From: a bacterium
GTDB taxonomy: Bacteria; 4484-113; JAFGCY01
Direction of reading: 5' to 3'
Length of the DNA: 43,093 nt
Assembly (NCBI GenBank): GCA_020849855.1
Contig: JADZFO010000048.1
Location: forward strand, 1 to 43,093
Below the pieces are notes generated by a model that did not search any database, was not told the origin of the DNA, and saw only the letters and a program-made list of their open reading frames with translations. A program made the translations under genes and the position numbers. This document shows, piece by piece, positions 1-7,837 of the stretch (positions are counted from its first letter, which is position 1; every line of letters starts with the position of its first letter).

Positions 1-36
1 GAGAACAGGCAGGTAAACTGCTCCACGGACGTCTCC

Positions 37-69
37 GATATGCGTTTGTGTGAGAACTCTCAGCATATC
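37..69. repeat. Imperfect palindrome near the left edge
   Basis: Arms GATATGC (37-43) and GCATATC (63-69) enclose a second inverted repeat, TGAGA-AC-TCTCA (51-62). A 7-nt bulge sits on the left side only. GACGTC-containing words lie on both sides, near 29-34 and 78-86. The layout could belong to an interspersed repeat or a REP-like element cut by the window edge, but one copy does not settle it. Confidence 0.35.
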
Positions 70-129
70 AATCAGGGGACGTCCACCCCTTCTGCTCTCT
101 CTCCACGCTGATTGGCGAAGAACCAAACA

Positions 130-167
130 AAGGCGGGGCCCTGGTGAACTTCACTGGGCCCCGCCTT
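130..167 (-). terminator. Rho-independent terminator, minus strand
   Basis: Arms AAGGCGGGGCCC (130-141) and GGGCCCCGCCTT (156-167) are perfectly complementary, and an inner GTGAA-C-TTCAC extends the stem. Read on the minus strand, the hairpin is followed by a T-rich tail, TTGTTTGGTTC. It lies about 155 bp downstream of the diiron-protein gene that ends at 322 and is the best terminator for that unit. Confidence 0.65.
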
Positions 168-188
168 ATTGGATCCGCTAGTTTTATG

Positions 189-207
189 CACCGGGCACCG
201 CCCGGTG
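189..207. repeat. Short hairpin CACCGGGC-ACC-GCCCGGTG
   Basis: A perfect 8-bp stem with a 3-nt loop in the gap downstream of the gene ending at 322. It has no T tract on either strand, so it may stabilise the 3' end of the transcript rather than terminate it. Confidence 0.4.
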
Positions 208-295
208 TGAGTCAACCCTTGCGCTGAGAGTGCGCTTTCGCCGGGTCAGGCGTGCCTGCTCCGGCCTGGCCCCGGACGGCAATCCAGGGAAGGCA

Positions 296-315
296 GCCCG
301 CATTGTTATGCGGGC
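296..315 (-). terminator. Stem-loop just after the diiron-protein stop codon
   Basis: GCCCGCAT-TGTT-ATGCGGGC forms an 8-bp stem with a 4-nt loop, only 6 nt beyond the stop codon on the minus strand. There is no downstream T run, so this is a weak or processed 3' end; the better terminator is at 130-167. Confidence 0.4.
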
Positions 316-321
316 CCACTA

Positions 322-1170
322 CTAAGCCGCGGCGGCGCCCAGACGGCCGGCCTTCATCTCGTCCTCGTAGAGGCCGTCCCAGAAAGCCTGCACGCCATTG
401 AGCATTTCAACGCCGGCCTTCATGAAGACATCCTCGTCGAACTGCTCGTCGTCGAAGCACTCGCGCAGCTCGTCCCAGACGTGCTCCTTGTGCTGGCCCT
501 CGATCTTGTCATGGAAGGTGAAGAAGGCCACGTTAAGGGCCGGCATCTTGTCGGCCTTGAAACGCTCCAGGCCAGAGATCAGTTCCTTCCAGAAACCGGC
601 GGCGGCCCAGTTCTCGACCGCGAAGCCCGCGCCCTGGCAGACGTTGTAGTCCTCGGCGCCATACAGACGGTCCAGCTCGTCAGCGAAGAAGACCGTGCTC
701 TTGGTGCCGTGGCGGCGCTTGCCCATATCGTTGAAGCCCAGGCCGAAGTTCTCGCCGATCTTCAGCAGCCAGACGAAGTGCGCAGCCATATTGCGGTAGG
801 TGCCGCCATCAACCGTGCCCTCGGTGGAAACGAGGCCCGGGTCGACCGCGCTCTCGCCGGCCAGCTTGGCCTCCTCAGCGGCGCGGCCCTCATCGCTCTT
901 CTTCTTGCGGTAGATGACGCCGAGCTCGTTCATCAGGATTTCCTTGCTCTCGAAGTAGCTCTCGAGGCTGTCGGCGTTGATCATCTTCTTGAGGGCCGCG
1001 ATGAGGAAGAGGTGGCTGAAGACGGAGAACTGCGTCACCATGTGCTTGACGCTCTCGACCGGCAGGTCGGCCTCCGCGAACCACTTGCAGTACTTGTTGT
1101 CGACGACGACGGGATGGCCGAGAAATTCCTTCTCGATGCGGACCTTAAAGGCCTCGAAATCGCGCGCCAT
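322..1170 (-). CDS. Heme-oxygenase-like iron-containing redox protein (HDO type)
   Basis: 282 residues, mostly helical, with no signal peptide. The fold and motif pattern resemble the heme-oxygenase-like diiron oxidase/oxygenase group (iron-containing redox enzyme, CADD/PqqC-like). Candidate iron ligands are Glu82 (NELG), His131 (AAHF), Glu186 (VENWAA) and an H-x3-E-x2-H cluster at His220/Glu224/His227, where related proteins often have H-x3-D-x2-H. Family members oxidise varied small substrates with O2, and no neighbour indicates the substrate here. The start has AGGAG 9 nt upstream, a sigma70-like promoter at 1267-1295 and a terminator at 130-167, so the gene is monocistronic. Assignment to the superfamily is fairly secure; the reaction is unknown. 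Confidence 0.7.
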   Translation of the reverse strand: MARDFEAFKVRIEKEFLGHPVVVDNKYCKWFAEADLPVESVKHMVTQFSVFSHLFLIAALKKMINADSLESYFESKEILMNELGVIYRKKKSDEGRAAEEAKLAGESAVDPGLVSTEGTVDGGTYRNMAAHFVWLLKIGENFGLGFNDMGKRRHGTKSTVFFADELDRLYGAEDYNVCQGAGFAVENWAAAGFWKELISGLERFKADKMPALNVAFFTFHDKIEGQHKEHVWDELRECFDDEQFDEDVFMKAGVEMLNGVQAFWDGLYEDEMKAGRLGAAAA

Positions 1171-1266
1171 AATGCCTTCTCCTTAGCTTCAGGTGATCTT
1201 GCGTTATTACTTCTGGGCGCGGCCCAGCACTGATCTAGTACCAGCGGGCGCTCCCGACTGATCTCA

Positions 1267-1295
1267 ATTGTACGGTGCGAAGCACGGCTTGACAA
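1267..1295 (-). promoter_or_regulatory. Sigma70-type promoter of the diiron-protein gene
   Basis: On the minus strand, TTGTCA (1290-1295), a 17-bp spacer and TACAAT (1267-1272). The predicted start near 1259 gives a leader of about 90 nt ending in an AGGAG ribosome binding site. The rest of the 1171-1459 gap shows no other feature. Confidence 0.6.
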
Positions 1296-1459
1296 GTTCC
1301 ATAGCGCCCGCGGGCCTGATTTGATGCCGCATTTCGCAGGACAAAATCAAGTGATTTTGTCTCAATAGTTGAGACGAATGCGCATAGGCGCAAGGCAGAA
1401 GGCACAAGGCTCAAGTAGAAGGGGCCGACAGCTCGTCCCTCAGCCCTTTCATCTGACTG

Positions 1460-1936
1460 CTAGTCCGCCAGCCCTTCCCGCACAGCGCGGCGCCAGACGA
1501 CGAAGTCGGTGCTGGGCGGCGAGCCGTTCTGCTCGCGGATCCGCGAGGCCAGCTGGCCGCGGTGGTACTGGCTGTGCAGCATGGAGTGGGTGATGATGTC
1601 GCCAAGAGTCTGCATGCCGGCCTTGCCGTCGGGCATGGTGTAGTGCACCTCGCGGGCCAGATCGCCGTCCTCCAGCGTCGCCAGGAGGTTGGACCACAGC
1701 TCGTCCAGCAGCTCCAGCAGCTTCTCGCTGTCCTCCAGGCTGATTTCGGGCCAGGTGGTCGCCAGGGCGTCCTCGTTGGCGTTGATCCGGCCCAGCCACA
1801 TGCGCTTGGAGCCGCAGAGGTGGGCAAAGAGGCTGGTCAGGCGCGGCCCGGGGGAGTCCAGGGCCTTGATGGTGGCCAGCATCTGGCGGTTGGCCCAGCG
1901 GTCGTAAGCGAACATGCGCTGCAGCAGTTCCAGCAT
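1460..1936 (-). CDS. DinB-family protein
   Basis: 158 residues with the DinB/YfiT-like four-helix bundle pattern. It opens with FAYDRWANRQML, typical of the family, and carries the three metal-binding histidines at His39 (FAHL), His121 and His125 (HSQYHRGQ). Such proteins bind a divalent metal, and several act as thiol-dependent transferases or hydrolases; the substrate here is unknown. There is no Shine-Dalgarno sequence. A TAACCT hexamer ends 6 nt before the ATG, which suggests a leaderless mRNA. The gene is divergent from lon across about 130 bp. Family call is strong, function open. Confidence 0.85.
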   Translation of the reverse strand: MLELLQRMFAYDRWANRQMLATIKALDSPGPRLTSLFAHLCGSKRMWLGRINANEDALATTWPEISLEDSEKLLELLDELWSNLLATLEDGDLAREVHYTMPDGKAGMQTLGDIITHSMLHSQYHRGQLASRIREQNGSPPSTDFVVWRRAVREGLAD

Positions 1937-1942
1937 GCGGCT

Positions 1943-1948
1943 AGGTTA
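1943..1948 (-). promoter_or_regulatory. -10 hexamer TAACCT, leaderless DinB gene
   Basis: TAACCT on the minus strand, then 6 nt, then ATG. No recognisable -35 and no ribosome binding site. It belongs to the recurring TANNNT-start codon pattern of the window. Confidence 0.35.
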
Positions 1949-2040
1949 ACACAATGCGCGCTGAACCGGGGGGCCTGACAGTCCGATGAAATAAGCTTGG
2001 GCGGGGTAGTAGATACCAGTTCCCTTAGAGGGGGCGGTGC

Positions 2041-2046
2041 TATACT
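2041..2046 (+). promoter_or_regulatory. Candidate -10 (TATACT) of lon
   Basis: TATACT lies 21 nt before the lon ATG, with AGGAG (2060-2064) between them. I see no good -35 hexamer, no CIRCE element and no sigma32-like sequence. Confidence 0.45.
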
Positions 2047-2067
2047 CGCAAACCGGAACAGGAGACT

Positions 2068-4866
2068 ATGGCTGAATTTGAACAGGGGCAGGGCGGAGGC
2101 CAGGCTTTCACCCCCGACGGGGGCGATTTTCCGCGCGAACTGCCCATTATGCCGCTGAAAAATGTTGTGGTTTTCCCCAGCGTTGTGCTGCCAATCCACG
2201 TCACCCGCGAAAAGAGCACTGCGGCAATTGAAGCGGTGCTCAGCGGACAGCGCATCATGGGCCTGATGAGCCAGCGCGACGAGGACGAGGAAGACCCGGA
2301 TTACGACGACCTATATGAGATCGGGACCATCGGCCTGATCCTGCGCGTGCTGAAGCTGCCGGAAGGCGGCGCGCGCATCCTGATCCAGGGCCTGAGCCGC
2401 TATAAGGTGACCAAGTGGCTGGCCAAGGATCCTTATTTCCTGGCCCAGGTTGAGGCGCTGCCGGAGATGGAGACAGACTCCATGCAGGCCCAGGCGCTGA
2501 TGCGTGCGGTTAATGAGCAGTTCAAGCAGTATGTGAATCTGGGCAAGAGCCTGCCCTCAGAGATCCTGGTCGCCGCCAACAACATTAAGGAGCCGGGCAA
2601 GCTGGCGGACCTGGTGGCGGCGAATATCTCCATCGGCGACGAGATGCGCCAGGAGATCCTGGAGGTCATCGACCCCCTGCGCCGCCTGGAGCGGATCAAC
2701 CAGATTGTCCAGAGCGAGATCGAGCTGCTCAACATGAGCAACCGGATCCAGAGCCAGGTGCAGGAGGAAGTGGGGCGCAACCAGCGCGAGTATTTCCTGC
2801 GCGAGCAGCTCAAGGCGATCCAGAAGGAACTGGGCGAGAGCGACCCCAAGGAGCAGGAGCAGGCCGAATACCGCAAGAAGATTGACGCGGCCAACATGCC
2901 GGAAGAGGCGCTGAAGAAGGCCAACGACGAGCTGCAGCGCCTGGAGCGCATGCACCCTGAAAGCGCCGAAGCGGGCGTAATCCGCACCTACCTGGATACC
3001 CTTTGCGCGCTGCCCTGGAGCGTCGGCTCGGACGACGAGGTATCGATCAGCAAGGCCCGCGCGATTCTGGACGACGACCACTATGGCCTGGATGAGATCA
3101 AGCAGCGCCTGCTGGAATTCCTTGGCGTACACAAACTTAAGGACAGCGTGCGCGGCCCGATCCTGTGCCTGGTCGGTCCGCCCGGTGTGGGTAAGACCAG
3201 CCTCGGGCGCTCCGTGGCCCAGGCTATGGGCCGCAAGTTCGTACGCATGAGCCTGGGCGGCGTGCGGGACGAAGCCGAGATCCGCGGACATCGCCGGACC
3301 TATGTGGGCAGCATGCCGGGCCGCATCATCCAGAGCATCAAGAGTGCCGGGACCAACAACCCGGTGATCATGCTGGACGAGATTGACAAGCTGGGCCACG
3401 ATTTCCGCGGCGACCCCTCCAGCGCGCTGCTGGTGGCGCTGGACCCCGAGCAGAACTACGCCTTCAGCGACCATTACCTTGAGGTGCCCTTCGACCTCAG
3501 CAAAGTGCTCTTCATCGCGACGAGCAATATTCTGGACACCATCCCGGCGCCGCTGCGCGACCGTATGGAAGTGATCCGCCTGGCCGGCTATACAGAGCTG
3601 GAGAAGATCCGCATTGTCCAGAAGTTCATCCTGCCCAAGCAGCTTGAGAACCACGGCCTGAAGTCTGACGCCCTGAAGCTCAGCCCGGCAATGCTGCGCG
3701 AGCTGACCCTGCGCTATACCCGCGAGGCGGGCCTGCGCAACTGCGAGCGCGAGGTGGCGAAGATCTGCCGCAAGGTGGCGCTGCAGGTGGCCGAGGGCAA
3801 AGTAAAGAAGGTCAGCATCAGCACCCCGGAGCAGCTGGCCGAGTATCTGGGCACTCCGCGCTACAGCTTCGAGGAAGCCCGGCGCAAGGACCAGATCGGC
3901 GTGGTGACCGGCCTGGTCTGGACCAGCGCCGGCGGCGACACCCAGGTGATCGAAGCAGCCTTCATGGAAGGCAAGGGCCAGCTGATCCTGACCGGGCAGC
4001 TGGGCGAGGTGATGCAGGAGTCCTGCCGCGCCGCGATGACATATTGCCGCTCCAACGCGGGGATTCTGGGCATCAAGCCGGAGCTCTTCAGCACGCGGGA
4101 CGTGCACCTGCACTTCCCGGCCGGCGCGATCCCCAAGGACGGCCCCAGCGCGGGTATCACCATCGCCGTGGCCCTGATCTCGCTGTTCACCGAGGAGAAG
4201 GTGAACGCGAAGGTGGCGATGACCGGAGAGATCAGCCTGAAGGGCCGCGTGCTGGCCATCGGCGGGTTGAAGGAGAAGATGCTGGGCGCCAAGCGCAGCG
4301 GGATCCACAAGATCCTGGTGCCGCTGAGCAACCGCAAGGACCTGGCCGACATCCCGGAAGAGATCAAGGAAGGGATGGAGGTGGCCTTCGTCGAGACCAT
4401 CGATGAAGTGCTGCCGCATGTCTTCAAGTCGGCGCAGCTGCGCCGGGCGGCGGCGCTGAAGGCGGCGCAGAACAGCGCGGGCGAAGGATCGCTCAACGGC
4501 GCCGGCGATGGAGCCCCCAAAGCTGCTGCCAAGTCGGCAGCCAAGGCGGCGCCTAAAGCAGCCGCCAAGACGGCAGCCAAAGCGCCTGCCAGGACTCCTG
4601 CCAAGGCTCCGCTGAAGGCTGCGCCGGTGCGCAAGCCATCCGGCGGGGGAGCCGCGGGCAGCGGCGTATCCGGCAGCGGTACTGGCGCGAATGGCGCCGG
4701 CAGGGTACAATCAGGCTCTGGTGGACGCGGGCGCACGACAAGTGTCAGCAGCCCGCGCCAGACAGGGCCGGCCGCCAGCAATGGCAAGGCCGGCAAGGCA
4801 GCTCCGGCGGCTTCAAGCCGCAGCGGGAGCAGGCCCGGCACCTCCGGCGGACGCCGCGGCAAGTAG
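2068..4866 (+). CDS. lon: ATP-dependent protease Lon with an extended C-terminal tail
   Basis: 932 residues; typical Lon is about 780-820. In order: N-terminal substrate-binding LON domain (ELPIMPLKNVVVFP onward), coiled region, AAA+ ATPase with Walker A GPPGVGKT near 370 and Walker B MLDEID near 434, then the S16 protease domain with catalytic Ser about 694 (DGPSAG) and Lys about 735 (GGLKEK). Cytoplasmic Lon degrades misfolded and regulatory proteins processively. After about residue 790 comes roughly 140 residues of Ala/Lys/Pro then Gly/Ser/Arg-rich sequence resembling histone H1-like tails, absent from typical Lon. Start is ATG with AGGAG 3-4 nt upstream. It is followed 101 bp later by the SpoU methyltransferase gene. 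Confidence 0.96.
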   Translation: MAEFEQGQGGGQAFTPDGGDFPRELPIMPLKNVVVFPSVVLPIHVTREKSTAAIEAVLSGQRIMGLMSQRDEDEEDPDYDDLYEIGTIGLILRVLKLPEGGARILIQGLSRYKVTKWLAKDPYFLAQVEALPEMETDSMQAQALMRAVNEQFKQYVNLGKSLPSEILVAANNIKEPGKLADLVAANISIGDEMRQEILEVIDPLRRLERINQIVQSEIELLNMSNRIQSQVQEEVGRNQREYFLREQLKAIQKELGESDPKEQEQAEYRKKIDAANMPEEALKKANDELQRLERMHPESAEAGVIRTYLDTLCALPWSVGSDDEVSISKARAILDDDHYGLDEIKQRLLEFLGVHKLKDSVRGPILCLVGPPGVGKTSLGRSVAQAMGRKFVRMSLGGVRDEAEIRGHRRTYVGSMPGRIIQSIKSAGTNNPVIMLDEIDKLGHDFRGDPSSALLVALDPEQNYAFSDHYLEVPFDLSKVLFIATSNILDTIPAPLRDRMEVIRLAGYTELEKIRIVQKFILPKQLENHGLKSDALKLSPAMLRELTLRYTREAGLRNCEREVAKICRKVALQVAEGKVKKVSISTPEQLAEYLGTPRYSFEEARRKDQIGVVTGLVWTSAGGDTQVIEAAFMEGKGQLILTGQLGEVMQESCRAAMTYCRSNAGILGIKPELFSTRDVHLHFPAGAIPKDGPSAGITIAVALISLFTEEKVNAKVAMTGEISLKGRVLAIGGLKEKMLGAKRSGIHKILVPLSNRKDLADIPEEIKEGMEVAFVETIDEVLPHVFKSAQLRRAAALKAAQNSAGEGSLNGAGDGAPKAAAKSAAKAAPKAAAKTAAKAPARTPAKAPLKAAPVRKPSGGGAAGSGVSGSGTGANGAGRVQSGSGGRGRTTSVSSPRQTGPAASNGKAGKAAPAASSRSGSRPGTSGGRRGK

Positions 4867-4896
4867 GCCGCCGCAGAGCAGCAGGTGCGGGCCGGC

Positions 4897-4923
4897 GGCA
4901 GCCTGGCGTGGCCGCAGGCTGCC
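4897..4923 (+). repeat. Hairpin between lon and the SpoU methyltransferase gene
   Basis: GGCAGCCT and AGGCTGCC are perfectly complementary with an 11-nt loop. There is no T tract, so read-through into the next gene is plausible; it could modulate expression or mRNA stability. Confidence 0.35.
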
Positions 4924-4967
4924 TGTGACTATGGCGCAGAGCGCCGATCTCAGCGTGAGGAACACCC

Positions 4968-6581
4968 TTGACTGATAAAACTGACGCCGCTGCGCCGGCC
5001 AAGGGCCGCAGGCGCAAGCCGGAGGGCGAAGCCGCTGCCGCGCCTGCCGAAGGCAGTGTGAAGCCCAGCCGCAGCCGCAAGAAGGCCGAGGACTCTGCCG
5101 CCACCGCCGCGCCCCCGGTCGCTGCTGACGCAGCGCCGAAGACACGGACACGCCGCAAGGCTGAAACGGATACGGGCGCGGCCCCCGCGCAGGCGGTTGA
5201 AACCCCTGCCGCAGCGCGCCAGTCCGCAGCGCGCCAAAGTGAGGGACGCCAGGCGGATACCCGCCAGGCTGCCCCCGAGAGGCCAGCCGCAGCGCGTGGT
5301 GACCGCTCGGGCTTTGCCGAGCAGCAGGGCGGCCCGCGCCAGGGCTCCGGACAGGGCCGCGGCGATGGTGGCCGGGATGACTACGACTCCGACCCGGCGG
5401 GCCGCAAGCGCCGCCGCCGCGGCGGTCGCGGGCGCAAGCGGGGCGAGGGCGAGGCACCCCGCGAGCAACTGCCCCGCGAGCAGCAGCCGCGTGAGCAGCA
5501 GCCCCGCGAGCCGCAGCGCCAGCCCCAGGGCGGACGCTATGACAACCGCTCCGGCCGTCCCGGCCCGGGTGGACTGCGCGACCCGCGGGATTCACGCGGC
5601 GGACGTCCCGACATGCGCGGCCGCGATGGCCAGCGCGGTGGCCGGGATATGGGCCGCGACATGAGCCGGGATATGGGCCGCGACGGCGGCGGGCGTGAGG
5701 GCGGGCCGCGCGGACGCAGCGGGGGCGCTCCCCTCGACCGCTCGGTGCCCAAGGGCCAGCTGCCCGCCGACCTGATCTATGGCATCAACGCCGTCTCAGT
5801 GGCGCTGGAGACCGGCCAGCTCAAGACCCTGTACTACGACAACGGTTTTAACAACGAGCGCGTCAAGCAGATCCACGCGCACGCCCAGGACGCCGGCATC
5901 GCCGTGCTGCCCCTGCAGCGCCAGGGCTGGAGCCGGGCGCTGGCCGGCGAGCAGCACCAGGGCGTGGCCGGCATGCTCTACCCCCAGCGCAGCCACTTCC
6001 TTGAGGAGATCGTCGCCAACGCCGGCGAGGACTCCTGCGTGCTGGTGCTGGACCGCGTGCAGGACCCGCACAACCTGGGCGCGATCCTGCGCACCGCCGG
6101 CGCGGCCGGCGTGGACGCGGTGGTGCTGCCCAAGGCGGGCGGCTGCCCGGTGACCCCCGCGGTGCACCGCGCGGCGGCCGGGGTGAGCCTGCTTAACCGC
6201 ATCGTCGAGGACGAGAACATCGCCCGCGCGCTGGACTTCCTGAAGGACCAGGGCTACTGGGTCATCGGCTGCGACAGCGAAGAGGGCGAGGACGCCACGA
6301 CCTTCGAATACCCGCACAAGCGCGTCATCGTGATGGGCAACGAGGCCGAGGGCATGCGCCGCTTGGTTAAGGAGCACTGCGACTACCTGGTGCGCATCCC
6401 GATGCCGGGGCCGAAGTGGCTGGCCCGCGAGCACGATGGCAGCTCGGCGGCGATGGTCGAGAGCCTCAACGTCTCGGTGGCCACCGCGATCATCCTGTAT
6501 CTGTCGATGAGCGACCTTGCGAGGGCCGCACATGAGGCCGAAGAGGACGAGCGCGAGACGGAGCCGACCGAAGAGGGCTAG
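4968..6581 (+). CDS. SpoU-family 2'-O-methyltransferase (RlmB/TrmH-like) with R/G-rich N-terminal half
   Basis: 537 residues. Residues 1 to about 265 are low complexity, Ala/Lys then Arg/Gly/Asp/Gln-rich, and look disordered and RNA-binding. The rest is an RlmB-like protein: substrate-binding region starting LIYGINAV, then the SpoU knot with motif 1 (PHNLGAILRTA), motif 2 (VIVMGNEAEGMRRL) and motif 3 (IPMPG...SLNVSVATAIILY). Such enzymes methylate ribose 2'-OH in 23S rRNA or tRNA using S-adenosylmethionine. Motif 3 is split by about 15 extra residues between IPMPG and SLNVSV. The start is TTG at 4968 with GAGG 7 nt upstream; no ATG fits. RlmB is more likely than TrmH because of the N-terminal substrate domain, but the target is not proven. 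Confidence 0.85.
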   Translation: MTDKTDAAAPAKGRRRKPEGEAAAAPAEGSVKPSRSRKKAEDSAATAAPPVAADAAPKTRTRRKAETDTGAAPAQAVETPAAARQSAARQSEGRQADTRQAAPERPAAARGDRSGFAEQQGGPRQGSGQGRGDGGRDDYDSDPAGRKRRRRGGRGRKRGEGEAPREQLPREQQPREQQPREPQRQPQGGRYDNRSGRPGPGGLRDPRDSRGGRPDMRGRDGQRGGRDMGRDMSRDMGRDGGGREGGPRGRSGGAPLDRSVPKGQLPADLIYGINAVSVALETGQLKTLYYDNGFNNERVKQIHAHAQDAGIAVLPLQRQGWSRALAGEQHQGVAGMLYPQRSHFLEEIVANAGEDSCVLVLDRVQDPHNLGAILRTAGAAGVDAVVLPKAGGCPVTPAVHRAAAGVSLLNRIVEDENIARALDFLKDQGYWVIGCDSEEGEDATTFEYPHKRVIVMGNEAEGMRRLVKEHCDYLVRIPMPGPKWLAREHDGSSAAMVESLNVSVATAIILYLSMSDLARAAHEAEEDERETEPTEEG

Positions 6582-6613
6582 CCCGGTGCGCAGACGAGCC
6601 GTCCGCGATCCAG

Positions 6614-6641
6614 ATGGCTAATGGCTAATGGCTAATGGCGG
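6614..6641. repeat. Tandem heptamer ATGGCTA x3 plus ATGGCGG
   Basis: Three exact head-to-tail copies of ATGGCTA at 6614-6634 followed by a variant copy ATGGCGG. Slippage could change the copy number. Confidence 0.8.
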
Positions 6642-6842
6642 ATGAAAGCAGGGAGCAACCCAGTAGAATCGGGACGCGCGAAAGTAAAGTAGCGCCTGCA
6701 GCATCATCAACTTGTAGCGGCGCGTGGAGCGCCGGTGGCGTTCCATCGGAGGCGAAGGAACACATCGAGGCCCGTAGCGCCGCACTCAGTGGCGGCGAGC
6801 AGTGGCTTCACCGGGGAGCACGATTTTTGCTGGACCGGTGGG

Positions 6843-6859
6843 GCCGGTTTGAAACCGGC
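6843..6859. repeat. Palindromic intergenic repeat copy, GCCGGTTT-G-AAACCGGC
   Basis: Perfect 8-bp arms followed by GGGTCTC. It matches the reverse complement of the repeat at 7838-7862 over most of its length (GCCGGTTTG, AACCGGCGG). It is one of several related palindromes between 6.6 and 8.65 kb. Confidence 0.6.
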
Positions 6860-7021
6860 GGGTCTCTGACAAACACTCTGGAGCAGCCCGGGGTTCAGTA
6901 GCAGCGCGGCCCTACCTGCACGTTCTTCATAAGCGGCGCTCAGTTCCGCCCGGCATGGTTGAGCTTTAACTTGCTTCCTCTGATGGGCGATTTACCTATA
7001 GCCCACACAGCGAGGTAACAG

Positions 7022-7804
7022 GTGCGCAACTCCATCCTCTGTGCATTTACTTGCACGATCCTGCTTCTGAGTCCCGAGCTCAGCTCAGCAACTTCACTTG
7101 GCAGCCCCTATGTCCCTGAAGACAGCTGGGTTTATCCTGTTTGTGACTACTTCGTCGACTGTGGCGTAGTGCCGGGCTATGCGAAGGACTACTTTAACGG
7201 TGAGCAGGGGCGGCTGCCCCAGGAATTCGCCGGCTTTATCGCGATCCTTTTTGACGTGCTGGCGCAAACCGATGCTGCTGCAGATCCTCGTCTGGCGCTG
7301 TTCGACCTGGAGCAGCTCAAGGCCCAGCTTTTTGAGGAGTTCAAGTACTCTCTGTCAGTCACAAGGGTGAGGCCTGCAGATCCCAAGACAGCCTGGCCCG
7401 GGAGGGCGGGTTACTTTAGCGGCTTGTTGCGGCTTACAAGCAAGGACTTCCCGGTGCCCGAGCTGTTTGCCCTAATCGAATCCTATCCAGCGACCAGTTC
7501 CACGCTGCTGCAGTCGGCCTATGATGACGTGCCTCGGACCGCGCCCTGGTATGGCCTGCTGGCTGAGGCGTGCAGGGCAGGAGCGCTGGAAGGCTATCCT
7601 GAAAACTTCTTTGATGGTGAGCGTACTCTCACCCGATACGAGTTCGCCCAGGCTGTGGCGCGAATGCTCGACCGTATCGAAGCGACCGACTATGGCTGGT
7701 GGAATCCCAATTTGGAGAAGGCGGAACAAGCTGGTTTCAAGCGCCGCGGTATCGCCGAGCTTGTATTGGAGTTTGCACCAGAGATGGAAGAGCTTGGCGA
7801 CTAG
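7022..7804 (+). CDS. Exported protein with degenerate SLH-like modules
   Basis: 260 residues from a GTG start with GAGG 8 nt upstream. The N-terminus looks like a signal peptide cleaved around residue 23-24. Two segments resemble S-layer homology modules: one around 31-80 (SWVYPVCDYFVDCGVVPGY) and a better one around 168-218 (APWYGLLAEACRAGALEGY, then LTRYEFAQAVARMLDRI), close to the SLH consensus of a GYPDGTF-like turn followed by TRYEFA. SLH modules usually anchor proteins to cell-wall polymers or the outer-membrane/peptidoglycan interface. Only two divergent copies are visible and no effector domain is recognised. The gene stands alone between repeat-rich gaps, so it may be accessory. Confidence 0.6.
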   Translation: MRNSILCAFTCTILLLSPELSSATSLGSPYVPEDSWVYPVCDYFVDCGVVPGYAKDYFNGEQGRLPQEFAGFIAILFDVLAQTDAAADPRLALFDLEQLKAQLFEEFKYSLSVTRVRPADPKTAWPGRAGYFSGLLRLTSKDFPVPELFALIESYPATSSTLLQSAYDDVPRTAPWYGLLAEACRAGALEGYPENFFDGERTLTRYEFAQAVARMLDRIEATDYGWWNPNLEKAEQAGFKRRGIAELVLEFAPEMEELGD

Positions 7805-7837
7805 GATGAATGCAGGCGGGGCGCATGCGCTCCAATC

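Larger units (their letters stand above)
6582..7021. other. 440-bp non-coding, repeat-rich gap
   Basis: No convincing gene. An 88-codon frame at 6635-6901 has no ribosome binding site, reads across the hairpins and resembles nothing I know. The gap holds a heptamer tandem repeat (6614-6641), GTAGCG-led hairpins (about 6717-6745 and 6773-6798) and a GCCGGTTT/AAACCGGC palindrome (6843-6859). It looks like a landing zone for small palindromic repeats. Confidence 0.6.

Noticed and set aside
1289-1294. Plus-strand TTGACA as a promoter toward the DinB/lon side
   Set aside because: No -10 hexamer at 15-19 bp, and the gene downstream on that strand (lon) is more than 700 bp away. The minus-strand promoter at the same place is better.
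2557-4710. Minus-strand 717-codon open frame opposite lon
   Set aside because: Antisense shadow of lon, with no ribosome binding site or recognisable motif.
6635-6901. 88-codon plus-strand frame in the repeat-rich gap
   Set aside because: It reads through several hairpins, has no ribosome binding site and resembles no family.
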